64,000 nucleotides of DNA, from positions 62,001-126,000 of the forward strand of contig DATGJP010000068.1 of assembly GCA_035295125.1 (NCBI GenBank), read 5' to 3'. Position 1 is the first letter of the stretch. Every line of letters begins with the position of its first letter. The stretch comes from JAICMB01 sp035295125 (GTDB lineage Bacteria; Acidobacteriota; Terriglobia; Bryobacterales; Bryobacteraceae). Below the pieces are notes generated by a model. The model made no database searches. It had not been told where the DNA came from and worked only from the letters and a program-made list of their open reading frames with translations. Shown here in pieces: positions 6,712 through 15,181 of the stretch. The position numbers and the translations under genes are program-made.

Positions 6712-8216
6712 ACGTTGTGTACTGCATCCGGCACGCAAGCCGGGTGCATGCCAATCGGATTGCGGTGGATTATGAAGGGCAGCAGTTTACGTGGAGGCAG
6801 TTCTATCGCATCGCGCAGAACTCCGCCCGGCGTTTGTCCGAAATGGGAGTACGCAAGGGCGATCGGGTGGCAGTGCTATTGGGCAATTCGCCAGCGTATC
6901 TGGACCTCTACTACGCGATAGCCATGACCGGGGGGCTTATTGTTCCGCTGAACACGCGCTGGGCCCCGCAGGAGATGCGCTTTACGCTGGAGGACTCCGG
7001 CAGCAAGCTGTTGTTTGTCGACGAGCGGTTTGCGCACCTCAAGGATCAACTCGGAGCGATTCAAAACGAGGCGCCATTTGCACCGGACGCAGACGGCCCC
7101 GGCTTCGACTACGAAGAGCCGGACGAAAACGACATCGCCGGACTGTTCTATACGAGCGGCACGACGGGCGGTCCCAAGGGGGCCATGCTGACCCACCGTA
7201 ACATCTACTCGAATGCCCTGCATATCTGTATTTCGCCGTTCGGTCCACAGCCGGATTGGCGCTGGCTGCACGCGTCTCCCATGTTTCACCTGGCCGATGC
7301 CGGCGTTCTTCACGGCGTGACGCTAAACGGCGCCACAAATTGCTTTCTGCCCTCGTTCGATGCCGAGGGCCTCATGAAGACGATCGAGCGGTACCGAGTG
7401 ACCCACGTCCTACTGGTGCCGACGATGATCAACCTGCTCCTGAACCATCCCAATTTCGGCCGCTACGATCTTTCGAGCCTGCAGGGCATCAACTACGGCG
7501 CTTCCCCGATGCCTCTGACGCTGCTCGAGCAGGCCATGGACAAGCTCGGCTGCAAGTTCACGCAAGGCTACGGCATGACCGAAGCTAGTCCGCTGCTGAC
7601 CGCTCTTCACTCCGACGATCACCGCCTGGAGAATGTGGATCAGCGCTTCACGCCCGTCAAATCGGCTGGAAAACCGGCAGTCGGCGTCGAAGTGCGCGTT
7701 GTGGATTTTGACGAACGAGAGCTTCCGCCGGGCGAAGTCGGCGAAATCATCGCTCGCGGACCGAACGTCATGAAGGGCTACTGGAATCGGCCAGAGATTA
7801 ACGAAGAGGTTCTCCGCGGGGGATGGTTGCACACCGGCGATCTTGGCGCGTTCGATGACGAGGGCTACCTCTATATTTACGACCGCAAGAAAGACATGAT
7901 CAAGACCGGATCGGAGAATGTGTACTCACCCGAAGTCGAAGCCTCCCTCTGTGCGCACGCTGACGTGCTGGAGGCGGCGGTGATCGGGATTCCCGACCCG
8001 GTATGGGGTGAGACCATTCGCGGTGTCGTAGTACTTCGCGCCGGTTGCAGGACCAGCGCCGATGAGCTTATGACCTGGTGCCGGGGACGGCTGACGCACT
8101 TCAAGTGTCCCCGCTCAATCGTGTTTACCGATTCGCTGCCCAAGGGCGGCACTGGCAAGGTGCAGAAACAAGTGCTCCGGACCCGGTTTGGGGGAAGCGC
8201 CGCCGCGGCCTCCTAA
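6708..8216 (+). CDS. AMP-dependent acyl-CoA synthetase
   Basis: A 502-residue adenylate-forming ligase that activates a carboxylic acid with ATP and CoA. The P-loop-like motif YTSGTTGGPKGAMLTHRN is complete, followed by GYGMTEASP (A5), LHTGDLGAFDDEGYLYIYDRKKDMIKTG (A7-A8, in part) and the catalytic Lys in PKGGTGKVQKQ (A10). The start at 6708 overlaps the preceding stop (ATGA); a long in-frame extension upstream lies inside the CoA-transferase gene. It probably supplies acyl-CoA to the MaoC and racemase-like enzymes encoded just before it. Substrate chain length is not readable from sequence. Confidence 0.92.
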   Translation: MNVVYCIRHASRVHANRIAVDYEGQQFTWRQFYRIAQNSARRLSEMGVRKGDRVAVLLGNSPAYLDLYYAIAMTGGLIVPLNTRWAPQEMRFTLEDSGSKLLFVDERFAHLKDQLGAIQNEAPFAPDADGPGFDYEEPDENDIAGLFYTSGTTGGPKGAMLTHRNIYSNALHICISPFGPQPDWRWLHASPMFHLADAGVLHGVTLNGATNCFLPSFDAEGLMKTIERYRVTHVLLVPTMINLLLNHPNFGRYDLSSLQGINYGASPMPLTLLEQAMDKLGCKFTQGYGMTEASPLLTALHSDDHRLENVDQRFTPVKSAGKPAVGVEVRVVDFDERELPPGEVGEIIARGPNVMKGYWNRPEINEEVLRGGWLHTGDLGAFDDEGYLYIYDRKKDMIKTGSENVYSPEVEASLCAHADVLEAAVIGIPDPVWGETIRGVVVLRAGCRTSADELMTWCRGRLTHFKCPRSIVFTDSLPKGGTGKVQKQVLRTRFGGSAAAAS

Positions 8217-8334
8217 CCGCGGTTCGGAGCTCCACAACACGGAAAACGCAATGCGTAACAGTTGGAAGCGCACAGCGTCTGTCCTCCGAGGACGAAAATG
8301 TTGATCGTAGTGTTTTCGCTTAACCTGAGATAGT

Positions 8335-10191
8335 ATGTGCGGAATTGTTGGGTACATCGGACAACGCAAAGCGGTGCCCATAGTTCTGGATGGGCTTCGC
8401 CGGCTGGAGTATCGGGGATACGACTCCGCGGGGATCGCCGTGCTCGAAGACGGCGGCCAGTTGGCGATTAGAAGGGCGGAGGGCAAGCTCCGGAACCTGG
8501 AAGAAACTATCCGCGCCAACCCGGTGGATGGCGCTTATGGCATTGGACACACGCGCTGGGCCACTCACGGAAGGCCCACCGAGGAGAACGCACACCCACA
8601 TCGCGACTGCACCGGCGACATCGTGGTGGTGCATAACGGCATCGTCGAGAACTACCTTTCCCTAAAGCAGCAACTTTCGAAGGAGGGGCACAAGTTCGTC
8701 ACCGAAACTGATACCGAAATCATCGCCCACCTGGTCGAGAAGTACTACACGGGGAACCTCGAAGAAGCGGTTCGAAAAGCGGTAAAGCAGCTTAGCGGAG
8801 TTTTCGCCCTCAGTGTGATTTCCAGCAGGGATCCGCGCAAGATCGTCGCCGCGCGGTCGGGACCTCCGGTGGTTGTGGGGCTCGGGGAGAATGAATATTT
8901 CGTGGCTTCCGACGTCCCCGCCATTCTCAGTCACACCCGCGACATGATTTTTCTCAACGACGGCGATCTCGCGGTGCTGACCTCCGAAGGCGTTCGGCTA
9001 AGCGACTTTGACGGCCTTACCATCAAGCGTCCGGTATCCCATATTCTGTGGGATCCGATCATGGCGGAAAAAGGCGGCTACAAGCATTTCATGCTCAAAG
9101 AGATCTTTGAGCAGCCGCGCGCCGTCCGCGACACGATGCTGGGGCGTGTGGGCCAGGAGTCGGGCCACATTTTCCTCGACCAGATGAACATCACGGAGCG
9201 TGAATTTCGTGAGTTCAAGCAAATCAAGATCATTGCCTGCGGAACGAGCTGGCACGCGGCGCTCGCAGGCAAGTTCATGATTGAGGAGCTGGCGCGGGTT
9301 CCGGTGGAAGTGGACTACGGCAGCGAATTTCGGTATCGAGATCCGATTCTATCGAAGGATGTGCTCACGGTCGTCATCTCGCAGTCGGGCGAGACAGCGG
9401 ACACGCTCGCCGCGCAACGCGAAGCCAAGCAGAAAGGTTCGATCACGCTGGCAATCTGCAACGTGATCGGTTCGATGGCAACGCGGGAAGCTTCCGGGAC
9501 CATCCTTACGCACGCCGGACCCGAAATCGGCGTGGCGTCCACAAAGGCGTTCACGTGCCAGCTCACGGCGCTATTTATCCTCGCCATGCACCTGGGGCAG
9601 GCACGGGGCGTGCTTTCGCCCGAGGAATCGCGACGTCTTGTACAGGAACTCGTCCGGCTGCCCGGGAAACTCGAGGCGATTCTCGACCACGACACGGTTT
9701 ATGACGACATCGTCAAACGCCTGTTCCGCGCAAACGATTTCCTCTTCCTGGGCCGCGGCATCCATTTTCCGATCGCGCTCGAAGGCGCGCTCAAGTTAAA
9801 AGAGATTTCTTACATTCACGCCGAAGGTTATCCCGCCGGTGAGATGAAGCACGGCCCGAACGCCCTGATCGATGAAAACCTCCCGGTGGTCGTAGTCGCT
9901 ACGAGAGACCGCGACAACGAAGCGAGCTGTCTGCGCTTCGAAAAGACGATGTCCAATATTCAGGAAGTGAAGGCGCGTAGCGGGATCGTGATTGCGATTG
10001 CTTGCATGGGCGACGAGGAGGAACTCCGCAATGTCGCCGATTTCGTGCTGCACATCCCGCCCACCAGTGAGTTGCTGCTGCCGATTCTGGAAGTGGTGCC
10101 GCTCCAGTTGCTCGCGTATCATGTCGCCGTACGCCGCGGATGTGATGTCGATCAACCGCGCAATCTCGCCAAGAGCGTAACGGTCGAGTGA
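8335..10191 (+). CDS. glmS: glutamine-fructose-6-phosphate aminotransferase (isomerizing)
   Basis: A 618-residue cytosolic enzyme making glucosamine-6-phosphate for peptidoglycan and LPS. It starts MCGIVGYIG, so Cys2 is the glutaminase nucleophile after Met removal. The amidotransferase domain carries GHTRWATHG and VHNGIVEN. Two SIS sugar-isomerase domains follow, with GTSWHAAL and SQSGETADT in the first and EGALKLKEISYIHAEG in the second. The C-terminus LAKSVTVE is the family's usual end. No clear ribosome binding site precedes the ATG. The stop overlaps the start of yjbQ. No glmS ribozyme is apparent in the 118 bases upstream. Confidence 0.97.
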   Translation: MCGIVGYIGQRKAVPIVLDGLRRLEYRGYDSAGIAVLEDGGQLAIRRAEGKLRNLEETIRANPVDGAYGIGHTRWATHGRPTEENAHPHRDCTGDIVVVHNGIVENYLSLKQQLSKEGHKFVTETDTEIIAHLVEKYYTGNLEEAVRKAVKQLSGVFALSVISSRDPRKIVAARSGPPVVVGLGENEYFVASDVPAILSHTRDMIFLNDGDLAVLTSEGVRLSDFDGLTIKRPVSHILWDPIMAEKGGYKHFMLKEIFEQPRAVRDTMLGRVGQESGHIFLDQMNITEREFREFKQIKIIACGTSWHAALAGKFMIEELARVPVEVDYGSEFRYRDPILSKDVLTVVISQSGETADTLAAQREAKQKGSITLAICNVIGSMATREASGTILTHAGPEIGVASTKAFTCQLTALFILAMHLGQARGVLSPEESRRLVQELVRLPGKLEAILDHDTVYDDIVKRLFRANDFLFLGRGIHFPIALEGALKLKEISYIHAEGYPAGEMKHGPNALIDENLPVVVVATRDRDNEASCLRFEKTMSNIQEVKARSGIVIAIACMGDEEELRNVADFVLHIPPTSELLLPILEVVPLQLLAYHVAVRRGCDVDQPRNLAKSVTVE

Positions 10192-10610
10192 GACAGGCCA
10201 CACACCAGGTCCACGTTCAGACACGCGGCAAAGGACTGTACAACTTTACACGTGAAGTTCAGACCTGGATGCAAGGGCAAAAGCCGCAGACCGGTTTGCT
10301 GACCCTGTTTTGCCAGCATACGTCAGCTTCACTGGTGATCCAGGAGAATGCCGACCCCGATGTGGTCGAGGACCTCAAGGATTATTTCGAGCGCCTCGTG
10401 CCGGAGAATACGTCGCTTTACCGGCACACGCTCGAAGGCCCGGACGACATGACCTCGCACATTCGCACCGCGCTGACGCAGACGCATTTGAGCATTCCGA
10501 TTCACGGCGGCCGGCTGGCGCTTGGGACCTGGCAGGGAATTTATCTTTTTGAGCACCGTGAACATCCGCATCGCCGCAGCGTGATTTTGCATTTGCTTTC
10601 GGACGAATGA
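10188..10610 (+). CDS. yjbQ: YjbQ/UPF0047 family protein
   Basis: A 140-residue member of the UPF0047 family, some members of which have weak thiamine-phosphate synthase activity. Family landmarks are GLLTLFCQHTSASLVIQEN (in part), the DDMTSHIRTALTQTHLSIPI region with its His, and the C-terminal GTWQGIYLFEHREHPHRR. It starts with GTG at 10188, overlapping the glmS stop as GTGA, so it is co-translated with glmS. The true cellular role is unsettled. Genes converge beyond it, with a 98-base gap. Confidence 0.9.
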   Translation: MRQATHQVHVQTRGKGLYNFTREVQTWMQGQKPQTGLLTLFCQHTSASLVIQENADPDVVEDLKDYFERLVPENTSLYRHTLEGPDDMTSHIRTALTQTHLSIPIHGGRLALGTWQGIYLFEHREHPHRRSVILHLLSDE

Positions 10611-10708
10611 TAGACGTGTACTGTCGTGCTCAGTCGGTTTCGGCGCTGCTCCATGAAACTGAATGAACACCGCATGTCGCAACAGACAGTTTCCGACGAT
10701 GGGTTATC

Positions 10709-11938
10709 CTACGCGTCAGCCACCGTAGCGCAGGCCACCTGGGTTCCGGCCTTCGTACCTGACGCGAAGAACCGGCGGTTTGCCATTGCCTCCGTATACC
10801 GATCATAGGTCCCGCCAAACACCGCATCCCACGAGCGCTGGCACGCCAGACGCCTTGAGTTATCGCGCATCGAGCTGCGGAGTTCATGGTGCCGGTAAAG
10901 CAGGAGCACACTGTTTACGAAGTCGAGCTCATTGCCGGCGATGTAACCGGTCGTTCCGTCACGAACCAGGAACTTGGGGCCTCCGAACGCACTCACCACC
11001 GCGGGAACTCCCGAAGCCATCGCTTCTAAAACAACATTCCCAAACGTATCTGTCTCCGAGGGAAAGACAAACACGTCCATGTTGGCGTAAGCCTCAGCGA
11101 GTGGTTCGCCTTTCAGAATCCCCGGCAAATCCGCGCGCTTCATGTTTGCGGAAAGCCATGAACGCTCGCTGCCGTCGCCCACGATCAGAAACCGGGCCGA
11201 CTTAACACCCGCGTCCAACAACGAACGCTCCAGTCTCGCAAGGAGCCGCACATTCTTCTCGGGGGAGAGCCGTCCTACATAGCCGATCACGAAATCCGTG
11301 TCCGTTCGCCGGCGGCGCGCCGGAGCGAAGAGCTCCGTATCGATTCCGCGCTCCATCAGATGCGTCGGATTGCCGGTCCGCTCTGCCAGGAACTGCACCA
11401 ATTCCGGATTTGGCGCAAAATGCAGGCGCGCGAGTTTGTAGAACCGGAGGATCAGCCGCAGAGACTGGCGCTCCGTGAAGCGAACGACAGGCGCACGCAT
11501 TCCCGCCGGCCACCAACCGAGCAGCTTCTCCAGGCGGCGGCTACCAAATTCATGTACATTCGTATGCCACGACGCAACCAGCGGCACCCGCAGCTCGTGC
11601 GCAATCATCGCGCCGAGTATTCCGAATTGGCCGGGGCCGGTGATGTGTACCAGGTCGGGCTGGAACGCCCGCACGCGTTCCCCCAGCCACCGCTGGTAAC
11701 GCCAGAACATCAGGTCAAATCGCAAATCGTGCTCGAGGCCTAGCGACAGCGGACTGTGGGAGAGCTCGATCGTCAGATGTTCGCCTTCTGTCCGCTCCAA
11801 CGTTCGCGGTCCCGCGTGCACGGAACAAAATGGATATCCGCGCCTCTGCGCAAAACCGTCGAACTCGCGGCTGGTAAGTGCAACGCCGTTCACTTCATGG
11901 AAACTGTCGGTAAAGAACGCAACTCGCGGCACCTTCAC
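10709..11938 (-). CDS. GT4 glycosyltransferase, mannosyltransferase-like
   Basis: A 409-residue GT-B enzyme. The N-terminal Rossmann domain opens VAFFTDSFHEVNGVALTSREF, as in GDP-mannose-dependent alpha-mannosyltransferases acting on lipids. The C-terminal donor domain has GYVGRLSPEKNVRLL and SETDTFGNVVLEAMASG, with Asp in place of the first Glu of EX7E as in that subgroup. The start is GTG at 11938, overlapping the PHP gene's stop, with GAGGAGG 8 bases upstream. It is the last gene of a three-gene operon with a PHP phosphoesterase and an unknown protein. Donor and acceptor are inferred only from the subgroup. Confidence 0.88.
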   Translation of the reverse strand: MKVPRVAFFTDSFHEVNGVALTSREFDGFAQRRGYPFCSVHAGPRTLERTEGEHLTIELSHSPLSLGLEHDLRFDLMFWRYQRWLGERVRAFQPDLVHITGPGQFGILGAMIAHELRVPLVASWHTNVHEFGSRRLEKLLGWWPAGMRAPVVRFTERQSLRLILRFYKLARLHFAPNPELVQFLAERTGNPTHLMERGIDTELFAPARRRRTDTDFVIGYVGRLSPEKNVRLLARLERSLLDAGVKSARFLIVGDGSERSWLSANMKRADLPGILKGEPLAEAYANMDVFVFPSETDTFGNVVLEAMASGVPAVVSAFGGPKFLVRDGTTGYIAGNELDFVNSVLLLYRHHELRSSMRDNSRRLACQRSWDAVFGGTYDRYTEAMANRRFFASGTKAGTQVACATVADA

Positions 11939-13065
11939 AACGCCACCTCCTCGCGTTTCGCGAACGTGGCGCGAAACACCTGCCGCAGCGGGGGCTGCCG
12001 CAACATCTGGACTCCGTTTACGAAGATGCGGGTCGCGAGCGGACCTCGTCCGCCCCACAGCGTGGCGAGCGATCGAGCGATGCCGTCTTCGCACCGGTAG
12101 AACACCCGCTCGTCCCACCTCCGCCAACCCTCGCCATGATTCTCGTGGTAGGCCAGGGTGTCCTCAATGGTTTGCAGGATTCGAAGGAAGAACGGCTCGG
12201 AGTATTGATTCGTGATCAGCACGGTGCTTCGTCCGTTGCGTACTTCGTCGGCGAACTCGGAGAATGAGCCGGCTTTCGTCAGATTCAGAATCGTGTTCGG
12301 TTCGAGCGCATGGCGATCGCCTCCGGAAATCACTGGCTTTCCGTAATCCCGCGCCAACAGAATCGCATCCCGGTTTTCCGCCCAGGGACGCAGCCCATTG
12401 AGTTCGAGGGCGTGCAGGTTTGAACCGAAGCGGTTCAGCAACTCGCGCGCGATCACCATGTGATTGTTATGGCTGATTCCCTTTTCGTCCCAGCACGGGT
12501 GATTGAAGACCACCAGCCGCTCGGGACACGCGGCGAGCCATTCCAGCAGATCCCCAAGACGCTCCTCGGCGGGGATAGCGGTGAACGCCGCCAGTTCCGC
12601 CATGATGTCGCGCGCCGATTCCAGCGGCAGATTGTGCACACCGAAGTGAACGAACGTGCCGCGGAACGGCACGGTCCACTCAACCGAAACGGGCACCCTC
12701 TCACATTCCGACAAGACGCGCAGTTTCAGCGGTCCCGTAATGTTGTCGTGATCCGTGATCGAAACCAGAGCGCGGAGGCCGAAGCGGTCTTGAATCTGGC
12801 TTTGCTCCAGTTGAAAGGCATGGTGAACCGCGAGAGGAGGCGTCCACCACGCGCGCCTCAGATCGAGATCGCCTCCATGCACGGCGCGATACCTGGCCTC
12901 CCCATGTTGGAGCGCCATCCGAATCGGAGCAACGCCAATTGCCAGGCGATAAATGAAACCGAGACTCTCTTCCGAGTGCAGCGTGTGGCTGTGTAACGAG
13001 ACTCCCGAGCGGAAACCCGTGACCGCGGCCCGGTCTCTCTCGAAGCGAATTTGGTCGTATGTCAA
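11935..13065 (-). CDS. PHP-domain metal-dependent phosphoesterase
   Basis: A 376-residue protein. The first PHP motif is SLHSHTLHSEES (His25, His27, His30) and the second SITDHDNITG (Asp105, His106, Asp107). Later metal-ligand candidates are in FGVHN, FNHPCWDEKG, LELNG and ISGGDRHA. PHP enzymes hydrolyse phosphoesters with a trinuclear metal site. The start is TTG at 13065, overlapping the upstream gene's stop (TTGA) with AGGAGG 9 bases before; the much longer open frame upstream is a shadow of that gene. The C-terminal ~90 residues (EPFFLRILQTIEDTLAYHE onward) match nothing I know. Coupling to a mannosyltransferase suggests a phosphorylated glycan or lipid substrate. Confidence 0.8.
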   Translation of the reverse strand: MTYDQIRFERDRAAVTGFRSGVSLHSHTLHSEESLGFIYRLAIGVAPIRMALQHGEARYRAVHGGDLDLRRAWWTPPLAVHHAFQLEQSQIQDRFGLRALVSITDHDNITGPLKLRVLSECERVPVSVEWTVPFRGTFVHFGVHNLPLESARDIMAELAAFTAIPAEERLGDLLEWLAACPERLVVFNHPCWDEKGISHNNHMVIARELLNRFGSNLHALELNGLRPWAENRDAILLARDYGKPVISGGDRHALEPNTILNLTKAGSFSEFADEVRNGRSTVLITNQYSEPFFLRILQTIEDTLAYHENHGEGWRRWDERVFYRCEDGIARSLATLWGGRGPLATRIFVNGVQMLRQPPLRQVFRATFAKREEVAL

Positions 13066-14021
13066 GCCGGTTCCTCCTGGAGAAGTGATGGAATGACAGG
13101 CGATTGCGCAAGTGTAGTTTGCTCGAATCGCAAAGCGAGAAAGCTTCTTGGCCGGAACTCTATACTGACAGGTAGCGCCGAATCGTCGCGGTCGTAGGTG
13201 ACGTGGAACTGCGATGCGACATGGCCTTTTTCGTTCCGGATGCGGCCCTCCATCGCGAGGTGTTCGCCGGATTTCTCCCGAGGATGGGTCAGCAGCCGGT
13301 AGATCTTGGCGGCGTGCAGAAACTCGGTTTCCCTCGACACCCGCGCGAGCATCGCCGCGCGAGCCGCATATAGAAAGGTCGGAATGGCGTCGGCTCCGGA
13401 CCGTTGTGAATTGACGCCATTCTCTGCCGGCATGCCTTCGCGCACAATCTCGGCGACCCTTGCGCAATTGAGCCAAGTGAAGCCGCCTTCGATTTTTGTT
13501 ACGAAGACACCAGTCGAATACGAGGTCAGGGAGCACCGGCCGTGCGAGGCACTCAACGTCAGCGATTCGCCCGATGCGGCGAGCGACTTCCGCGCCGCGG
13601 TGAAATCCGTCTCCGGGGAAGAGGTCATGAAACCGAAATACGCGCTGGCCACTACCCTTTGCGACTGACTGCAAACCGATTCCTGCGCCATCCCGAAACG
13701 GTTTAATCCATGCAACTGACCCGGCCATGATCCGGCGAAAAATTGCAGCGCGGTGATGATCCCGTCAGGCGTCGCATGCTCCTCCACTTGCAGAACCGCT
13801 CCACCCACGTTATGTTTCGCGATCAAAGGAACACCGAGCGCAGAGACGATCTGGTTGATCTGATAATGGCGAACGTGGGTCGCGGTCGCGCCGCTTCCGA
13901 ATCTCAGCGCGACATCTTCCACTTCGAAGCGTGTGCCAGCCCAGGCCAACAGCGGCGCCACCAGCACCCGGCCGATGAGGCTTAATACTTCCCGCCTTGG
14001 CGGGTACAGCGCGCGCTTCAT
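13062..14021 (-). CDS. uncharacterised protein, first gene of the PHP/GT4 operon
   Basis: A 319-residue protein with a hydrophobic N-terminal segment (LSLIGRVLVAPLLAWAGTRFEV) that reads as a signal anchor or uncleaved signal. The C-terminal half (FLYAARAAML... AKIYRLLTHPREKSG... SIEFRPRSFLALRFEQTT) resembles beta-strand-rich periplasmic lipid- or sugar-handling domains only loosely; I do not recognise a family. ATG at 14021 is used; GTG at 14036 is an alternative. It overlaps the PHP gene by 4 bp, so the three proteins are made together. A membrane or periplasmic partner of glycan or lipid assembly is plausible but inferred. Confidence 0.7.
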   Translation of the reverse strand: MKRALYPPRREVLSLIGRVLVAPLLAWAGTRFEVEDVALRFGSGATATHVRHYQINQIVSALGVPLIAKHNVGGAVLQVEEHATPDGIITALQFFAGSWPGQLHGLNRFGMAQESVCSQSQRVVASAYFGFMTSSPETDFTAARKSLAASGESLTLSASHGRCSLTSYSTGVFVTKIEGGFTWLNCARVAEIVREGMPAENGVNSQRSGADAIPTFLYAARAAMLARVSRETEFLHAAKIYRLLTHPREKSGEHLAMEGRIRNEKGHVASQFHVTYDRDDSALPVSIEFRPRSFLALRFEQTTLAQSPVIPSLLQEEPA

Positions 14022-14044
14022 GCACCCAGCATGCACTCGAAGAT

Positions 14045-14452
14045 TTACTGGGTCATGTCGCGTTTGTTAAGGTCCAAAAACAACTTATGCCCTGAATGTT
14101 CGGCATCAGAAGTTAACAAATATCCGCGCTTCATGAAGAAGACGGTACTGGCCGACGCAGCGAGGGAAAATAGCGCCGAAGCCAGAATGCCGCGGCCGGC
14201 ATGCTGGGTTCCACCGGCCATGTGGATGGCCAACTCGAGCGACTGGCAAAGCACCATCGACTCAATTCCCAGCACGAGCGCTATGGCCCATGTCGGCCGA
14301 CACAAACGGTATGCCTGGGCGAAAGCGCCCATGACTCCAGCGATCGCGATAGCGAGGCCAAGTTCCAGGCACGACGAGAGGGCCACGCCCGCTGACCGTC
14401 CGCGCAGTATCGCGCTGACGAAGACGAAGGTTCGGAAAGCGCCTCCGAGCAT
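14045..14452 (-). CDS. small membrane protein, possibly with a frameshifted N-terminus
   Basis: A 135-residue hydrophobic protein with about four predicted transmembrane segments (AGVALSSCLELGLAIAIAGV, TWAIALVLGIESMVL and similar). No family is recognised. The region just upstream on the same strand, in another frame (TTG at 14540 to ~14450), encodes a protein-like sequence ending MELEDGNA, after which the start of this frame (MLGGAFRTF) would follow in register. The gene may therefore be longer with a one-base shift, or there may be two overlapping genes. The stop is 23 bases before the start of the operon below. Confidence 0.5.
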   Translation of the reverse strand: MLGGAFRTFVFVSAILRGRSAGVALSSCLELGLAIAIAGVMGAFAQAYRLCRPTWAIALVLGIESMVLCQSLELAIHMAGGTQHAGRGILASALFSLAASASTVFFMKRGYLLTSDAEHSGHKLFLDLNKRDMTQ

Positions 14453-14681
14453 TGCCGTCTTCCAGTTCCATCCGCAGGATGAGATAGTCGAGCGGATAGC
14501 GAACGATTCTGACCGTCACCGCGGCGAGCGTGCGTTCCAACGATGGAGGATTCGCGCCATCCAGCGTGCGGCAAATCCGCCTGCATCTTGTGCATGCCTG
14601 ACTTTAGAAACAAGCTACATGAAAATTGTTACCGGCTGGTTGCGATCCCGTCGCACCCTTGAGAATTTACAATTTCAAGTG

Positions 14682-15158
14682 ATGCTGCGCATCCAGATTA
14701 CAAAGCGCGCCGATGGCTCCGGCGTGTTACGGTGTAGCCGCCCCGATGGCTCCGTCACGTGGCAAAAGCAGAAGGACCGGCACGCGCGGTTTTTCGCATT
14801 GCATGATCTGACGCATTTCGCGGTGGAAACGGAGCTCGGGTACCGGCAGGGTTTTTTCGGGTTAATTGCCGCGGGGTGGGATATCGATGAGACCGGCGGC
14901 AAAGGACCCCGCGGCGCGTTACCTGCCGAAACGGTCGAAGTGGAGCGCATTGTCGGAGCGTTCGATGCCGAACGTGCTGCGGGAACTCCTTGGACAGCCG
15001 AGGAATTCAATCAGCACCTGGCACTTGAAGGATGGGCGCCGAAGCGGCCGCTTACCGCAGAAGACCTTCTCGGCATACGAACCGTGCGTAGCAGGCTATT
15101 CGCCCAGTGGTCCGCCGTAAGTCCCGGTGAGTCGATTGAACTCCAATTTCCAACCTGA
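14682..15158 (+). CDS. conserved hypothetical protein
   Basis: A 158-residue soluble protein starting MLRIQITKRADGSG. The frame is open far upstream, but the part before 14682 is a shadow of the minus-strand membrane protein; ATG at 14682 fits the change in composition. Notable stretches are RPDGSVTWQKQ, FALHDLTHFAVETELG (a His/Asp/His cluster) and FGLIAAGWDIDETGGKG. I have an impression of similar unnamed proteins in other bacteria but no function. It ends 23 bases before the permease gene and may be co-transcribed with it. Confidence 0.65.
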   Translation: MLRIQITKRADGSGVLRCSRPDGSVTWQKQKDRHARFFALHDLTHFAVETELGYRQGFFGLIAAGWDIDETGGKGPRGALPAETVEVERIVGAFDAERAAGTPWTAEEFNQHLALEGWAPKRPLTAEDLLGIRTVRSRLFAQWSAVSPGESIELQFPT

Positions 15159-15181
15159 TGTGATAGATTCTGGCTTGAGCT

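Noticed and set aside
8217..8334. Possible glmS ribozyme/riboswitch upstream of glmS
   Set aside because: The gap is only 118 bases, and I see no match to the conserved core of the glmS ribozyme, which is mainly a Firmicutes feature.
13066..13728. N-terminal extension of the PHP gene frame
   Set aside because: This stretch is Arg-rich, has no motif, and overlaps the coding frame of the upstream gene; the overlapping TTG at 13065 with its AGGAGG is a much better start.
14031..14681. Upstream part of the long plus-strand frame that ends at 15158
   Set aside because: It is opposite the minus-strand membrane protein and has a different, shadow-like composition; the real gene starts at ATG 14682.
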